A stretch of DNA of 64,000 nucleotides from Okapia johnstoni (Eukaryota; Chordata; Mammalia; Artiodactyla; Giraffidae): the NCBI GenBank assembly GCA_024291935.2, contig CM044309.1, positions 30,590,001-30,654,000 of the forward strand, in the 5' to 3' direction. Positions 63,912-64,000 of this stretch are shown piece after piece. Made by a program: the position numbers and the translations under genes. The notes beneath the pieces are model-generated. The model was given only the letters and a program-made list of their open reading frames with translations, made no database searches and was not told where the DNA came from. Each line of letters opens with the position of its first letter. The first letter of the stretch is position 1.

Positions 63912-64000
63912 CACACAGAAAGGACATAAAACTATGAGTTGAGAAACTTTGGTTTTACTACTCATTCTGCCATTAACCAGCTCTATAATTACAGGCAAGT
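63912..64000 (+). repeat. MIR start, cut by window edge
   Basis: ttggttttactactcattct, gccattaaccagctctataa and ttacaggcaagt match the MIR 5' half; the element continues beyond the window. Confidence 0.65.

Noticed and set aside
1..64000. Search for CRISPR arrays, operons, phage or bacterial features
   Set aside because: The window is ruminant nuclear DNA; the regularly recurring words are dispersed SINEs, not spaced repeats of an array.

Overview
The window is mammalian nuclear DNA from a ruminant, most likely a bovid. The evidence is the repeat content: about 35 copies or fragments of the tRNA-derived Bov-tA/Bov-A2 SINE, several pieces of the RTE-type retrotransposon BovB, CHR-type cetartiodactyl SINEs, ruminant L1 3' tails and a mariner-derived MITE. 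Beneath these lie old pan-mammalian repeats (MIR, L2, MER5, a MER2-like Tigger element, MLT1/MaLR LTRs and L1M). I found no convincing protein-coding gene, exon series, rRNA, functional tRNA or CRISPR array. The window reads as a gene-poor intergenic or intronic segment. The longest open frames are BovB reverse-transcriptase remnants, antisense readings of repeats, or chance frames.

Layout. 1-4.5 kb: unique DNA, SINEs, two ruminant L1 tails back to back and a MER5A. 4.6-8.5 kb: an L1 3' end, a T-rich probable antisense L1 remnant, and an L1 mosaic joining a 5'UTR piece, a 3'UTR and an ORF2 piece. 8.6-13.1 kb: MLT1 LTRs, an L1 3' end split by a SINE, a MIR and SINEs. 13.9-18.7 kb: a nested pile-up with three BovB 3' pieces, an old L1M, two CHR SINEs and two Bov-tA. 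19-22.4 kb: MLT1, an antisense L1 split by a Bov-A2, and a BovB inserted inside another BovB in the opposite direction. 22.4-31.6 kb: mostly unique DNA with SINEs, microsatellites, a Tigger MITE and a partial LTR. The interval around 28.5-28.9 kb is repeat-free, unusually rich in CpG and in homeodomain-type motifs. 31.6-36.4 kb: an antisense L1 split by a CHR SINE, clean Bov-tA insertions, and a 5'-inverted (twin-primed) BovB with an exact 13-bp target-site duplication. 36.7-39.8 kb: a decayed L1M with a tandemly duplicated 5' segment. 40-48.3 kb: antisense BovB, a MaLR-type LTR, a Bov-A2 dimer, and an antisense L1M split by the best-preserved BovB frame in the window. 48.3-64 kb: unique DNA, simple repeats, MIRs, L1 tails, more SINEs and the mariner MITE.

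No operon-like or cooperating gene set exists here. The main biology visible is a stratigraphy of retrotransposition, with younger ruminant elements inserted into older L1, MIR and LTR copies and many target-site duplications still readable. I see no new gene system. The best candidates for follow-up are the BovB structural variants, the apparent BovB subfamily sharing a premature stop, and the CpG-rich repeat-free block near 28.7 kb. All family names come from recognising consensus-like sequence by eye; no database search was run, and boundaries are good to roughly 5-30 bp unless a target-site duplication fixes them.
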